Assembly: GCA_008000375.1 (NCBI GenBank)
Contig: SMOI01000128.1
Location: forward strand, 14,730-78,729
DNA from: Poteriospumella lacustris
Lineage: Eukaryota > Sar > Chrysophyceae > Chromulinales > Dinobryaceae
Reading direction: 5' to 3'
Length of the DNA stretch: 64,000 nucleotides
In this document: one piece after another, positions 31,567-44,316 of the stretch
Position numbering within the stretch: position 1 is the first letter of the stretch
Layout of the letters: every line of letters starts with the position of its first letter
Program-made: the position numbers and the translations under genes
Notes under the pieces: generated by a model
What the model saw: only the letters and a program-made list of their open reading frames with translations
Told to the model about the DNA's origin: nothing
Databases searched by the model: none

Positions 31567-34366
31567 ATGTTGGAGGTGTTGCTGGAGCATGCGGTTCAAG
31601 CCGTCACTGCGAGCGGCCACGTCGACGTCGCGAAGTACGATAGCATTCTTCAACAAATTTCACAGTCCTTCGATGATGTTATTCGCAACGAGACAGTATC
31701 ATTGGTCGACTTCACGAAAGGCGTAGAGAAATGCTTGCGGCGATTTCCAGTCTCGGCGCCGTTTATGGCCGATCTGTTCACGCAGAAACTCTTCCATCTA
31801 CAACTCGACGTCATGACCAACCTTTCGAGAGAGATGCATCAACGTTTCGAAGAGCGACTTACTCTGATGCAGTTGTACTTCGTGTCACTACTCGACATCC
31901 TCGGGCGATCTCCAGTGAAGCGCCGCACTGAGTGGGCAGCCTTTTTCTCGACGCTACGGTCACTCGTCTCGTGTACATTCCAGTCTGCAAGGTCTCTTGT
32001 GGGCCTTCGATCTTCATTGATCGCTACCATATTGGCCTGTGTAGTGACGACAACGTCAGAAATCGATGAGGTCATGCTGGACGCGGTGTGCACGACCATG
32101 GTAGGGCTGCTGGAAGGGGCTCTGCCCATGACCTCACTTCCCGAGGGCTTCATCCACACACCGTTCTTCGAGGAGAGTGTTCGCATGGTCTTGATTCAAC
32201 AAGAACTTCGTTTTCAGCACGAAGCTGAGCGTAAATTACGGCACCAACGTCGATCGGTGCCCGGGTCGAGCAAAAGCGAACGGTCTTTGCCGCAGTTTTG
32301 GAACGAAACGGTGATGAACCAGTTCCACGCCACGCAGCATCTCAGCGATCGAAGTCACTTGGATGTCACCAAATACCCGCCGCATTGTGGTGTGATCCTC
32401 AGCGTGATGCAGCAATGGAATATCATCCATCGTAGCTCACGCCAGCATCTGCCGCTGACACTGCTGAAGCACTTCACTACCGTTCTCCTCAACAACCCAA
32501 CAGCTTCCACAAAGCACGCCCCTTTCCATCGAGACAGTGTGCTTTCATTCACAAGACTTCTTTTCCATCCCGTGCATACCAAGGCGTGGATTGAAGCGAA
32601 ATGTGGCTTGTTTCAGCCGCTGCTACGGACGACCGAGAGCTCCGACCAGGCAGAAGGCTCCGAACTGACTATTCACCGACTTCTGCTGGTTCTCGGGCTC
32701 TTTCTCCTCAAAGAGAACCACATGTCCCCCCAAATCCCGTCCAATGATGTCACATCGCTGAAGCCTGACGCGGAATCTGATCGGAGTTGGTTGGTCATCG
32801 TCGTCGAGGACTTGCTGCGACACGCGAGGAACCCGTCCGTACCCAACAAACAACGGCTGCACACGTATCAATGGCTGGTCTTTCTGGTCTGCCATGGCGC
32901 ATTTCCACATTCAACGAGAGAGGAATGGTCATCGTACGTGTATCAAACGTGGTCCATCGGGGTCGCAGTCTTGTCCGACGCGGCGGCGCCGGAGACATTG
33001 CGCGTGCCCAAAGCGCGCGATAAATGGCTCGTGCAGAACATGTTAGCGTATCTGCTCTGCCACCGCGCCTATTGTCTCGATACGTCGCTGACAGATTCAG
33101 TGAAGATGGGGATGGCGGAAGAGATGTTGGCGACGATGCGGCTGTGGCTGGCTCAGCGGGGGATGGTCCCCGTGCTGCGCCTGTTTGTTGCGCTGTATTT
33201 GGTGCCTGCGATGCAGGGGCTGCTGGCGGTCTCTGAGGATGAAATCCCGATCGATGATTCAGTAGCGACTACGCTGGTGTCGATATTTACGGAGGAAGAT
33301 GAGCAGCATCTACGTGAGCACGAGACGCGGCTGCTCTGTCCGCTGGTGGGCGACATGCTGCTGGGTGCCGGCCCAACGACGCTGAAGTCTCCCACTGCGA
33401 ATGGGCTGGCATCTATTGGACCTATTCTCCTGCAAGCAGGATGGTTATTACCGCTTGTTGAATGGCCGGCCGAAAGCGTCGCGGGCAGTGATCGATGGTC
33501 GTGTGGGCCGTTGGTGAACCCTCATCGGTGGCGCAGTCGCGACGTGTTGGCGATACGACAGCGGGCGATGGACGCCAACGACGACCTGTCCACCAATGAG
33601 GATCATCGAATGTACGCAGTGTCGACCAGGCGACGGCGACTGGACTATCTGTCTCGGCTGCCTGTCGAACTGGTGCTGCACATCTGTCTGTACCTGCCCT
33701 ATCGCCGCGTCGTTCGACTGGGCCTCACCAACAAGTCGATGCATTATGCGATTCTATCCAATCAAGCCCTGTGGAAAACTCTCTATCGCCGAACGTTTCC
33801 ACGGACCTGTTTCCTCTCAGAAGTCTCCACCATCGCTTCGCAGACAGCTGGCACTGCGGACATGAACTACGCGCAGTTAGGTGAGTTACGGCCCGTTGGA
33901 TTGGTATTTGTCACCCCGCCTCACCGCCTCACCGCCTCACCCCGCCTCACCGCCTCACCGCCTCACTGCGATTTTAGACACAACGACAAACATCATTGAA
34001 AGTGCAGAAGATTGCCCGACCTGTTTGATGGCGAGCATGAGGAAGACTGAGCCGCAGCTGCGTTTGCTGCCCTGTCGATATCGCGGCGACCGGCACCAAT
34101 GGGACATTCGTTTTCAGGTTAGCCGCTACGATTCAGCCGTTATTGGACCTATTTTATCATATCCGTGACTGTTGCTACAGCGGCGAATACTTGCGACGAA
34201 AGAGGCGCAGCGGAAGCATCGGTCTTATCGGATTTGCCCCGTCGTCGGCTGTGACAAAATCATCAGACCCAAGAAACACGTGCGTTCGACGACCACTGCG
34301 CCGCCATCTCTCGACGAAGAATTCCGCCTTCACCTTGGCACCCATTTATCCACTTCAAAACGGTGA
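31567..34366 (+). CDS. Large F-box protein with C-terminal Cys/His segment
   Basis: Exons join(31567..33880, 33978..34117, 34181..34366), 879 aa. Residues 1 to about 690 are helical, with many Leu/Ile/Trp positions, and match no domain I recognise. An F-box (LSRLPVELVLHICLYLPYRRVVRLGLTNKSMHYAI, here about residues 700-745) follows and would bind Skp1 of an SCF ubiquitin ligase. The last two exons add a Cys/His-rich end: CPTC, CRYRGDRH and CPVVGCDKII, then HLGTH, possibly a zinc-binding fold. The long N-terminal region is then the likely substrate-binding part, reversing the usual order in which the F-box is near the N-terminus. Intron 1 carries a minisatellite. Splice phases close, and an AATAAA signal lies 43 bp after the stop. 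Confidence 0.75.
33917..33966. repeat. CGCCTCAC minisatellite in F-box gene intron
   Basis: Six 8-bp CGCCTCAC units with one CC interruption fill half of the 97-bp first intron (33881-33977) of the F-box gene and end 11 bp before its acceptor. Confidence 0.95.
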
Positions 34367-34965
34367 ACAATATGTATCTTTGTATATAGCACACATACAC
34401 ATACTTGTAATAAAAGTTCTTGCATCAGTTCTCGTCCCCACTCAACCGCTGGTCATCAATGCCCCAGACACACACAGACTTTGGAGCAGCCAGCCATGTG
34501 AAACCGTCCAACGGATCTACCAGCAGCATGACCGACAAACTCCGTGCGATGAGTGTCTGTTCACTCGCAAATAATTTTCTCGGAAAGGTGGGACTACGGA
34601 CGAGGTCCCCTGTTTCTGTGCAGCAATGTAGTGGTCAGCGCTTCGTTGGTGCCGTGGTGGTCTGATTTGGCGGTGGTTCGCCTCGGTCTTTGCGGCACTT
34701 TCTGCTGTGAGCTGGACTCTGACCACGCCAACGGGAATAATTTACCTGACCGAGCACAAGAATTATTTACAGTTTATCCAGTCTACATTGGCCGAGAAAG
34801 CAAACGAATTTTTCGCGTGATCAGTGTAGTGTGCCTCTCGAATTTTGAGAGAAAAGAAAAAACGACCGTCCGTTACCTGAACAAGAGCAGATACTGTTAG
34901 AATCCACGTTGTTAAATTATCAGAAAAACATTAGAAGAAGTCGCCAGACTCGTTCAATTAGCAGC
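34367..34965. other. Intergenic gap between two + genes
   Basis: This 599-bp gap lies between the F-box stop and the double-RGS start. It holds the F-box 3' end (AATAAA at 34409-34414) and the RGS promoter. Nothing else is evident. Confidence 0.35.
34409..34414 (+). terminator. Polyadenylation hexamer of the F-box gene
   Basis: A canonical AATAAA lies 43 bp after the TGA at 34364-34366, at a fitting distance for a short 3' UTR. The assignment rests only on motif and distance. Confidence 0.5.
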
Positions 34966-36327
34966 ATGGAGCGGCCATCCCAGATTTTCCGGAGTAATTC
35001 CTCCAGCACCGTGGGAGCCGAAACATCTGTTCACAATTATTCGCCCGACCATTTAGTCCATGACCCACTATGTTCTGGCTTTCTGTTGAAACATTGCAAA
35101 GAGCAATTTTCCGACGAGAATATGCTGTTCATAGTCGCGGTGGACCGGTTTCGGGATTATTTTCATCGTGACCACTTAGCGTGGCCTCAAATTCCCTGGC
35201 GGAAGTTAGATGATGAGCACATCACCGTGTCTCCTGAAACAGAGACGATGGATGACTACCTCCAAGGCTTAGAAGACCCCAATTTCTTTCCGGAACGGAC
35301 GTGGCCCTCGTCCATTGTCAGTCGAGATGCCATTCGCGACGTTCTTCTCGGCATTATCAAAGAATTCCTCGTGAAAGACTCACCAAAATGGATCTGTATT
35401 TCACAAGCAGTTTTGTGCAACACCATGAAGCGGATTCGTCTGCTGCACATCTACGGCCAGGAAGCCTTTTCCGAGGCCCTATTCGACCCCCTGCGCACCA
35501 TTGAGCGCGACATTTATCCGCGTTTTCAAATTTCTGTACATTATCGTCGTATGCTTGAGACCAAGCAAATGCTGGAGAAGAAGGCCTACATGGAGAAGTT
35601 CCGATTGCCTAAGCCCGAACGCCACATCCACAACAAGTACACCAAGCAGCAATTGCAAAGCGGGAAGTTAGTCTTCACCTTGGCGGAGCTGCTCGAAGAT
35701 GGCACGTTGTATGAAGAATTCGCCAAGTTTGTGAAGGCCTTCGTCTCGGAAGAGAACGTGAAGTGCGTGCGTGCCCTTGCCATCTACAAGGACACCTTCG
35801 CCGTCCGCGACAACTGCCATGCGTCGATGGATTTCGCCGTCCTCATCTATCGGTATTTCGTGGCACCCCGTGCCCCGTGTGAGATTTGTATTTCGCATGT
35901 CCATGCGAATGAGATCCTGCGCGGCCTCGCCGAGCCGTATCCGACGCTCTTCGATGCCGTCGAGCGGTCGGCGATGACGGCGCTGCAAGCGCATTACAAC
36001 TCGTTCCGCAACACGCCGCAGTTCTCGCAACTTGGCAAAGTCGTGTTGGCGAACGCGAAGCTGCCGCCCGTGATCAACACGAGCGTCTCTGGCCATTCCA
36101 ACACGTTGAACCGCGGCAGTGGACATCTTTCGACCTTCACGAACAGCACGGGCGGCAGCGGAGGCCGTGGCCTCGAACTACCCGGCGGACGGACCAATTC
36201 CAGCTCGTCTATCTTCGGCAATAACAATGCAGCGAGTCGTTCAAGGCCTGGGACGATGTCTTCGTCCTCCTCGGCGCCTGCCATCGGAATGAGTGCGATT
36301 TTCGGTACTTGTTTCCCGTCCACGTGA
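34966..36327 (+). CDS. Double RGS-domain protein
   Basis: Single exon, 453 aa. Two RGS-like folds are visible. The first (about residues 30-190) runs from LCSGFLLKHCKEQFSDENMLFIVAVDRFRDYF to YGQEAFSEALFDPLRTIERDIYPRF, with an insert. The second (about 235-350) runs from LLEDGTLYEEFAKFVKAFVSEENVKCVRALAIYK to EPYPTLFDAVERSAMTALQAHY. RGS domains speed GTP hydrolysis by G-alpha subunits. Tandem RGS proteins without a receptor are common in amoebae and heterokonts. The C-terminus is Ser/Gly/Asn-rich low complexity. The first in-frame ATG is 34966; upstream codons in the open frame start with TTG. The G-alpha partner is unknown, and no membrane segment is present. Confidence 0.8.
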   Translation: MERPSQIFRSNSSSTVGAETSVHNYSPDHLVHDPLCSGFLLKHCKEQFSDENMLFIVAVDRFRDYFHRDHLAWPQIPWRKLDDEHITVSPETETMDDYLQGLEDPNFFPERTWPSSIVSRDAIRDVLLGIIKEFLVKDSPKWICISQAVLCNTMKRIRLLHIYGQEAFSEALFDPLRTIERDIYPRFQISVHYRRMLETKQMLEKKAYMEKFRLPKPERHIHNKYTKQQLQSGKLVFTLAELLEDGTLYEEFAKFVKAFVSEENVKCVRALAIYKDTFAVRDNCHASMDFAVLIYRYFVAPRAPCEICISHVHANEILRGLAEPYPTLFDAVERSAMTALQAHYNSFRNTPQFSQLGKVVLANAKLPPVINTSVSGHSNTLNRGSGHLSTFTNSTGGSGGRGLELPGGRTNSSSSIFGNNNAASRSRPGTMSSSSSAPAIGMSAIFGTCFPST

Positions 36328-37782
36328 CTCGTCTACGCGCCGACTCTTCCCGTCGAGTCTTTGACGACGGAACTCCGCTTTCCTGTTGGCTCGTAAACCG
36401 TTTGACATATCCACCGTCTGATGCTCAAAGTTCGTTCTGTACATACTCCCGACAGTCTATTGTCTCTTCTTTCCATGTGGGTCTCGTTACACAGGTCGCA
36501 TGTGAACGTACATCCCTCTCCTTCTATTCTTGCTTTTGTTTGTTGCTCGCCTGCAGTGATGGTGGTGGCTTCGTTGTTTTGTTGTTGTTGTTGCTGTGGT
36601 GGTTGTGTGTCGTTGTCGTTAGTTGGTTTGTTCTTCGCTGATGTATAATGGCTTCCGCTCCGTGTGCAGTGCATTTCGGTCTTTCTTTGTGCTTTTGGTG
36701 TTTGGTGTTTGGTTTAGATCGGTTCTGGGGTTAGTTGTCGTGTTGGTTTCTCACTCTCTGTCTCACTCTGTCTCTCTGTGTATCGGTGTGCATATACTGC
36801 TGTTTCAATTTAAATTTTAAATTACCCTCCCTTCCTGATCCCCTCTCCCCGCTCTCTTTCCATTTATTCTTCGCTGAAAACAAATGAATGCATTTGTAAT
36901 TATGGACTAATTAAGTAAACGTGAACGCTACCGCTGCAGGTCTTCGTTGGGATGTCCACGTGTTCGCCATCAGAGAATCGATCGGTTTTGAAGTTCCTCA
37001 CCTTCGTTGCCTTCGTTGCCTACGCAGATGACGACGGTCGGACATCCTCGGTTGTGACGGTAGCGCCCATGTTTACCTCGTGCATTGGTCGCTAATTACA
37101 AATGCATTCATTTGTGGCGCGAGACCGCGAACGGTCGGGACGTAGACAACGGACGAAAGAGACATCGCCGTAAAGGAGGGGGCGCAGAGGGAGAGAGAAT
37201 AGCGTGGGGTTGACTTAGAGTGTGTATTACCTACGAGAGACGAGAGAGCAGCCCCATCGATGCACAGATACATCGTCTACAACAATCTACGTGTTCGGGA
37301 GGGATGCGACCGCGAACAGCACAGCACGGCATGACCGTCGCGACATCTGCCCGCATAGTGCGTGTGCAGTGTAGCTGGAAGTAGAGAGAGACAGAGCGAA
37401 AGAGAGAGAGAGGCTTGTACTACGATGTATTAGCTAAAGAGAAGACAAAGCTGAAAAGCGCGAGAGGGGCGCATATAGGAGAGTATAGAACTGTACGTGC
37501 CGAGGGCGACGAAGGGAAACAAAGCACGAACGAAGCGCGCACCGTCGAAACATCCCGCTCGAACACGGGGGACATGTAGACGGACGCGACCGTTGATGCC
37601 ACATCACCACCACAGGAGACCCCGCGTGGTGGCAACACACAACGGAGACGGTGATGATGACAGGAGATGAGAGCACTGACCAGCTGGAAATGAAAGCAAC
37701 TAATAGATAACAGAAACAGTGAGAGAGAGAGGGCGCGCAGCGAGAGAGGCGTTGGTATTGATTCCAGGTGGGATGCTGCTGC
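36328..37782. other. 1.45-kb convergent non-coding region with foldback
   Basis: This lies between the 3' ends of the RGS gene (+) and the ABCA gene (-). The left part is T/G-rich (TTGT runs near 36570-36620), and the right part is A/G-rich (GAGA runs near 37390-37410 and 37720). The 236-bp inverted repeat at 36880-37115 is in the middle. It probably holds two long 3' UTRs. No gene is seen on either strand. Confidence 0.45.
36880..37115. repeat. 236-bp imperfect inverted repeat (foldback)
   Basis: The ends are a perfect 23-bp inverted repeat (36880-36902 and 37093-37115; ACAAATGAATG at the outside, TTGTAATTA at the inside). Further in, GTAAACGTGAACGCTACCG on the left matches GTAAACATGGGCGCTACCG read from the right strand, and GATGTCC recurs in both arms, so most of the element can fold on itself. 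There is no coding capacity and no clear target duplication. A small foldback transposon or MITE is the likely origin. Confidence 0.7.
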
Positions 37783-40700
37783 TTATGGAGCGTTGGGATC
37801 CACCGTTTGCTGCGCCGCGAAATGATTGAAGATCTGCTCAAGCGTCGTTTGGCCGGCGCTGTACTCCTCGACGAAGAGCTGTGGCTTGTGTTGCTCCAAC
37901 ACGGCGAACAGATCGGCCAACGTCACATCCACCGTCGACGACGTCGCCGTCGCGGAATCCTTCGTCTCCAGCAAGATGCGATACTTCGCGCTGTTGATGG
38001 CGCTGCGTTCGATCAACTGAACGTTGTCCGCGGCGGTTGCGGTGCCAGCGGGCGGGTGGAAGAACGGCGGCGAGTGGAACGTCTCCACCAGGAAGTTGTG
38101 CAAAGCCGCGTAGCGACGCTCGGCCTCCAGATACGTGACCAACGCGCGGACAGGCACATCGCCCTGCGATGGAACTGTCGCGGAAGGGTCGTCGGTGTTG
38201 GTGAGCAACGCCTGGGCCGTGTTTTGCGCCAGCTGCAGCTGCAACTGCGGCGGGAAGATCGACGCGTCGTTGGCATCCTTGGCGGCGGTCAGCAGCTCAA
38301 CGGCCGTGCGAATGTAGCTCGCGGCCACGTGAGCTTCCTCCAGCAGATACTGCGGGTCTTTCTCGCGACCGGCAGCACTCGCACCGGCGGCAGCAGCGGC
38401 AGCACCGCCCACGGTCACCAAATGGCGGATCGTCTCCGCCATCGATCGCAAAGTGTCGTCGTGGGGCAGGGCGACCTTGATCGTCAGCTCGACGCCACGT
38501 CCGAAGCGATTCTTCAAGTGCTGCGCCGAGCCCAGACAACGCAGCTGGCCGTTGACCATGATGCCGATGCGATGGCACAGCGCCTCGGCCTCTTCCATCG
38601 AGTGCGTCGTCAACATCACCGAGCAACGCGTGCTCAGGCGAGAGATCACTACAGGACACAGCCGCACAGAACACGTTAGCCGCCCGTTCGACGCACACTC
38701 ACAACGATCAAGTGAAAGGAGAAACACGTACCTCGCCACATGAACCGACGCGCAACAGGGTCCATACCCGTCGACGGTTCGTCCAGAAACAGCACCGCTG
38801 GATCATGCATCGTGGCCACGGCAACGCTCAGTTTGCGACGGTTGCCACCGGACAAACTCGACGAGATCTTGCCGGCGTGGTCGAGCAGGTCCATTTCCCG
38901 CAGCTTGCGCTCGACGGCCTCCTGCAGGTCCGCGCCCGTCAAGCCCTGGATGCGACCGAACATCTCCAAATGCTCGCGGGTCGTCAAGAGATCCAGCAGC
39001 GCGTCAAACTGAGGGCAATAACCGATCTTGCCTTGTTTACGCAAGCCCTTCGACTGGTCCTTCGTCACTTCTTCGCCGGCGATGAACGCCGCACCCGACG
39101 ACGCGGGCAAATCGCCCGTCAGAATCGACATCGTCGTCGTCTTGCCCGCACCGTTGATGCCCAAAAAGCCGAAGCATTCGCCACGAGGCACACCGAAGCT
39201 CAATCCACGTACCGCGACCTTGATGCCGACGCCGTCCGGGGTGGGCATCGACGAGCCCGTGTAGTACACCTTGCGCAACTCGACCACGCGCACGACGTCC
39301 TTCTTCACCTCCTCGACGTTCGACTGCGTGCGATGGATGCGCTGACGCTCAATGGCCACGTCCGCATCGTCCTCCACATCTCCGACCGCACGATGGCTGC
39401 CAGTCGCGTCCACCGTTTGCGACGCTAAGAAGGCCGTCGCAGCCGCGGGGGGTGACGAGAAGCAGCAGCCGCAGAAGGCGTACAACTGCTGCGAGAGTCG
39501 CGCGCGGAAGACGTCCATCTGAATCAAGTCTCGCTGCTTCAGGTACTCGATGAGCAGCGTGATGGGGAAGGCGATGAAGACTTGCGCGATGAGGAAGGCG
39601 ATCGAGCCACCGGTGATGTCCCAGGCCAGGGGACTCTGCGTGCTGCCGGACATGACGTAGCCGCGACGGTTGATGTGCGGGCACTCCTGGCCGTTGGTGC
39701 ACAGGGCCATCTGCAAGATGCCGTCGCCGACGCAGTACGCGGGGAAGAAGCGGAAGATGTAGCGCAGGGTGTACGCGTCGGAGGACGTGTCGGGGATCGT
39801 CGTGAGGACGAAGGACACGACCATCAGGCACAGGCCCGTCAGGAAGTTGTAGAACATCACCACCACCTGCGCCGTCGAATGCGAATTGAAGGCGAACGAC
39901 AGGATGTACGTGTGCGCCGCCGCCGCGGGGCCAAAGAGCAGCATCAAAGCGATCGTCGCGTAGCGTGCATCGTTCTCCGTGTACGCCGCGACGTTGAAGC
40001 CGTAGAACAGACCCAAGATCGCCACGCCCGTCACCAGGTACGAAAACGAATCCCACAGCCACGTCGAGAACCAATACGCTGCCCCGGAAACACCCGTCAA
40101 AAACTGCTGGTGTTGCGCCTTCACCTCCCGCTCGCGTACGACAAAGAGCGCAAAGGAAGCGGGTACGAAGCACAGCGCAATCATCACGAAGAGCGCCGCC
40201 ACAAACGCGGAGATCGTATTCGACTGGCGAATCTGATCGTACGTCAAGGGCAACGGGTAGTTGTGGGCCGTGATGCTGGCGTGGGGACGCTTGGACACGA
40301 CCTGCAAGAAGGCCGAGTTGACGAGGTTCATGTAGATGCCCACGCCGTGGGCCGCGCTGCCGTTCACCAAGACGTTGTACTGCAGCAGGTTGGCCGTCGT
40401 GCCTGCGCCGAGGGTCACTGCGCCGTAGACACTGCGGCCATCGATGGTCGATTGCGCATCGGCGGGGACCTGCAACAGGAAGTTGCTCATTTGGTGCAGC
40501 ACATCGGCGCCCTGCGCACAGCCGGCGAAGGCATCGTTCAACGACGCTGGCGTCGCGGCTGAGATCTCGTTCACGTTCAAGCCGATGCCGTAGACGCCGT
40601 CGTCCGTCGAGCCGTCCTTGAAACGCTCTTCGATCGCAGCACAGACCGCCCCACAGCCCGTCTCCTTCAGAATCGGGACGTAGTTGCGGGTGGCGGCAGC

Positions 40701-43700
40701 GAAGTCCGTGTTGAACTTGACAGGCGACAAGACCAGGTCGGGCTGCTCACCTGGAGCCACGATCAGCAGCAAACACAAACCCAGAATCACCAAAAACACT
40801 GGCAGCAGCAACTGACAGACCAACAAGCGACGGTCCCGCTTCGCATAGATCGCTCGCTTGTACACGAGCGCGACGACGTGACGGAAGAACAACGACCACG
40901 AGCCCAAGCGCTTTTTGATGTCAGCTTTGTGGCGGACGAAACGCTCGTAGGCCTCGAAGTCTTCGTCGTCGTGGTCCGCCGCGTGCTTCTCGATGTCCTT
41001 CGCGTCCGTCTTCGGTGCCAGCAGCCGCCTGGACGCGGGATCGTTGCCATCGATAGAGCGCATCAAGCCGGGACTGTGCAATGACTCGTCTTCCAGCGCA
41101 GCCGCGGCGTTGCCACCCAAACTGGTCGCGAACGGCGTGATGGTCGTGGCACTGCCGCGATCGACCGACGGCACCGTCGCGGGTGCTGCCGCTTGGTGCT
41201 GCTGGTCGTAGTGCCCCGCGTCGGCCACCTTCATGAACACCTCCTCCATCGTGGTCACCGAGATACCATACTCGTTGATGACGTCGCCGTTGCGCAGTTG
41301 GTCCAGCTGACGGAACAAGTCGACGAATTCCGCCGACGCTGACAGCGGCAGACGGTACGACTGCTCCGCACCGACCTTCGACAACACTTGCGCCTGTGGG
41401 ATCTGCTGCAGCACGAGCTGTTCCACTCGCTCCGACGGTGGCAGCGCCTCAGACACTTGTTTTTCCTCTTCCGCAGAGTGGCCAACGGGGCGCGCAATCG
41501 TCAGCGTATAGCCCACGCCGTAGCATTTCTTCAGATACAACGGCGACCCGCTGCATTGGAGGACACCGTCGGCCATGATCGAGACACGGTCGCCCAGGAT
41601 GTCCGCTTCGTCCATGAAATGCGTCGTCAAGAGAATGATACGGCCGCGTTTGTTGCGCTGGATGATGTTCCACGTCGCGCGACGACTGTACGGGTCCATG
41701 CCGCTGGTGGGTTCATCGAGAACGACGACTTTGCTGTCACCGATCAAGGCAATACCCAACGACAGCTTCCGCTTTTGCCCACCGGACAACGCCGCGGACT
41801 TGGTATGCGCCTTCTCTGACAAGCCCACTTCACTCAACATGCGAACGGCTTCGTCGTGAATCTTGCCGTTGGGTACGCCTTTGAACGCGGCGAAGATCTG
41901 CAAATGCTGCATCGCCGTGAGATCGGGGAACAAGATGTCGTGTTGGGGGCACACGCCCAAGATGCTGCGAATGTGCTGCATGTCCTGGAGGATGGAGTAG
42001 CCCCCGGGCATCAAGGCGTCGCCACCACTCGCGGGAATCAGGCCCACCAACATACTGATCGTCGTCGTCTTTCCGGCGCCGTTGTGACCCAACAGCACGT
42101 TCACGTGGCCTTCAAAGAGCGGCAGCGTTAACTCCTTCACGGCGACTTTGTCCTCCCCACCCGCCGCGTTCTTGAAGACGCGACGAAGTTTCTTCGTCAC
42201 GACACAGCGCTCTTCCCGCAATTGTTGGATCATTTCGGGCGACAGTTCTTCGAAGAACTTGTTTTCCTGTTGCTGGCGCGCCAGCAACTGCAAAATGGTC
42301 TCTTCGCCATGTCTACCGCCGCCACCACCGCCGCCGGAGGCGACCAAGGTCTCTTGGTACTGTTCGCGCACTTGTTGGTAATCGGGGCTGGTGTCGAAGA
42401 GTCCAAAGCCCGTGCACAGCCATTGTTGCCACGTTCGACGCTTGTGGCGTGGCTTCGTGGAGTCAGGGAGCCAATACGATGGCATGAACGGGAAGTAGAA
42501 CGGCAAGGGAGTGCCGTATTCGGACGGAATCACCTTGTCGAGATACCAGGCGAGGAAGCCGTACAAGAAGACATCGAAGAGCATCATGCCCACACAGGCG
42601 GTGTACGTGAAGTTGTTCACTTCCTGGTTCACGTTGGACGACTGCAGACCCACCATACCGCCTTCATATTGAGCGAACACTTCTGCACCGAGGGCAAAGC
42701 ACGCAGGCGCGAGAATACACGTGGCAGACTTGGCCGAGGGGCTGAATTGCGGGTCATTCACCGCGTAATACGGGAAAAACGACGCGAAGAAAATGAACGG
42801 ACCCAGCAACGCCGCGGTCTTCGAACGAGAAAACAACGTCGCCAGGAGGAAACACATCATCATGATCGTCAAACTGAAAATCTCGAAGTAGAAGAAGACG
42901 TAGACCTTGTTGCTGTATTCAAACACCGAGCCACCCGTCACCAACGTGATCAGAATCGACACCAGTGTCATCTGCACGAAAGTGACGATGAACCAGTGAA
43001 GGTTGTACACCGTATCCGTCAGACCCATCATCTTCATTCCTTCTTTGATGCGCAACTCTTTCTCCAAGACCAACGCACGAACAATGCGGCTGACGGGATA
43101 AATGAACGAAAGCATGTAGAAGATACCCAACGTCGACGAGATGACGAACTGGAAGTTGTCCGTTTCATAGGCTGACGTGGGCATCATACCGACGGTTACC
43201 TCCACATCCATGACGTTGGTGTACAGCGAGAAGATGAATCGATCCAATTCTTCTTGCAACGTCGAGAAACCCGAGAACGAATAGCCATACATGTAGTCCG
43301 CACTTTGAGGCTTCAACAAATCGTACGTGTAGAACTTCGTCGAGGGGATCGTATACGTAAACTTGCAGCCGCTGTACAAACACGCAGTGGTATCTTCGTT
43401 CTGATTGACCAGACTGGTGAAGTTAGCTCGAATGGAATATTCGAATTGAGCCGCGGTGGTGTCGACTTTGTTCCAGACGATGGCAAACGCAACTTTGCCC
43501 TTGCCGTAGCCGGCATCGTTGTAGTGCTTATCGGTGACATAGTCGTCGAGTTCGTCCTGACTACTGAATGTTTGCAAGGCGCCAGTGGGGATATAAGAGT
43601 TTCTGCAGCGATTGTTCAGGAGATAGTAAATGAACGCGTTGGAAACCTCCGTCATGGTCCCATCCGGATATTCTGGCAGCACCGCGATGAAGCCATTCTG

Positions 43701-44316
43701 CTGATACCAGTAATCGCGATAATACACAGAGTACAGAATGCTGCAAATGTCCAATGAAGGATTATCCAACGGGAAGTAATAATTGTGGAACACGCTGGAT
43801 GTATCGCCGACGGTAAAGCCGTAGAACGGGTTGTCGGCAGCGCCAGAGCTGGTCGACGATTGCACGTAGCCGTATTGAGAAAACGCGGTGAAGTTGTAAT
43901 CGACCCCGTATTCTTCCAAATCAATGAACTCGCTCTGTTGATAGTAATTGCTGGCACTGCACGTGTAAGGCTTCTGTGTGCATGTGTATGGCGGGGTTGC
44001 CAGCCACTCTTTCGGGATGTTGCTGATGACGGCACTGTAATACCAAGGCATCGTGTTTCCACAATAATATGCGGTGTTCGGCGAGTTGATGATTGTGGTC
44101 ACGTTCTTGATCGCAATCAACAGCGCCATAAATGCCACTGGAAGAAAGAGTTCTGCCAAGAAGCCTACATTCGCCGCAAAATAAAAAATCAGCGTCTTCT
44201 TTCCCCAAAATACACATGAAAAATTGATAAGACAACGTACCAGTGAACTGGGCCCGCTTTTGCAGCACGACCTTCCATAAGATCGCATTAAGCTGATTAA
44301 AGAACGACTTTCCCAT
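37783..44316 (-). CDS. ABC transporter, subfamily A (full-length)
   Basis: Exons complement(37783..38648, 38732..44164, 44241..44316), 2124 aa, as expected for a full ABCA. The start [24 protein letters not shown] is the usual short cytoplasmic lead before membrane helix 1 ([18 protein letters not shown]). A large Cys-containing extracellular loop follows (about residues 45-360), then six helices. NBD1 is at about 680-900 with Walker [10 protein letters not shown], signature LSGGQKRK and Walker [14 protein letters not shown]. The second membrane half comes next, then NBD2 (about 1660-1880) with [17 protein letters not shown] and [13 protein letters not shown]. After NBD2 the regulatory [19 protein letters not shown] motif is read across intron 2. 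ABCA proteins move lipids. The two introns are 76 and 83 bp, and both phases close exactly. Confidence 0.93.

Noticed and set aside
37768-43757. Several long + strand open frames across the ABCA gene
   Set aside because: They are mirror frames of the GC-biased ABCA coding sequence, with Arg/His/Gln-rich content and no motifs.
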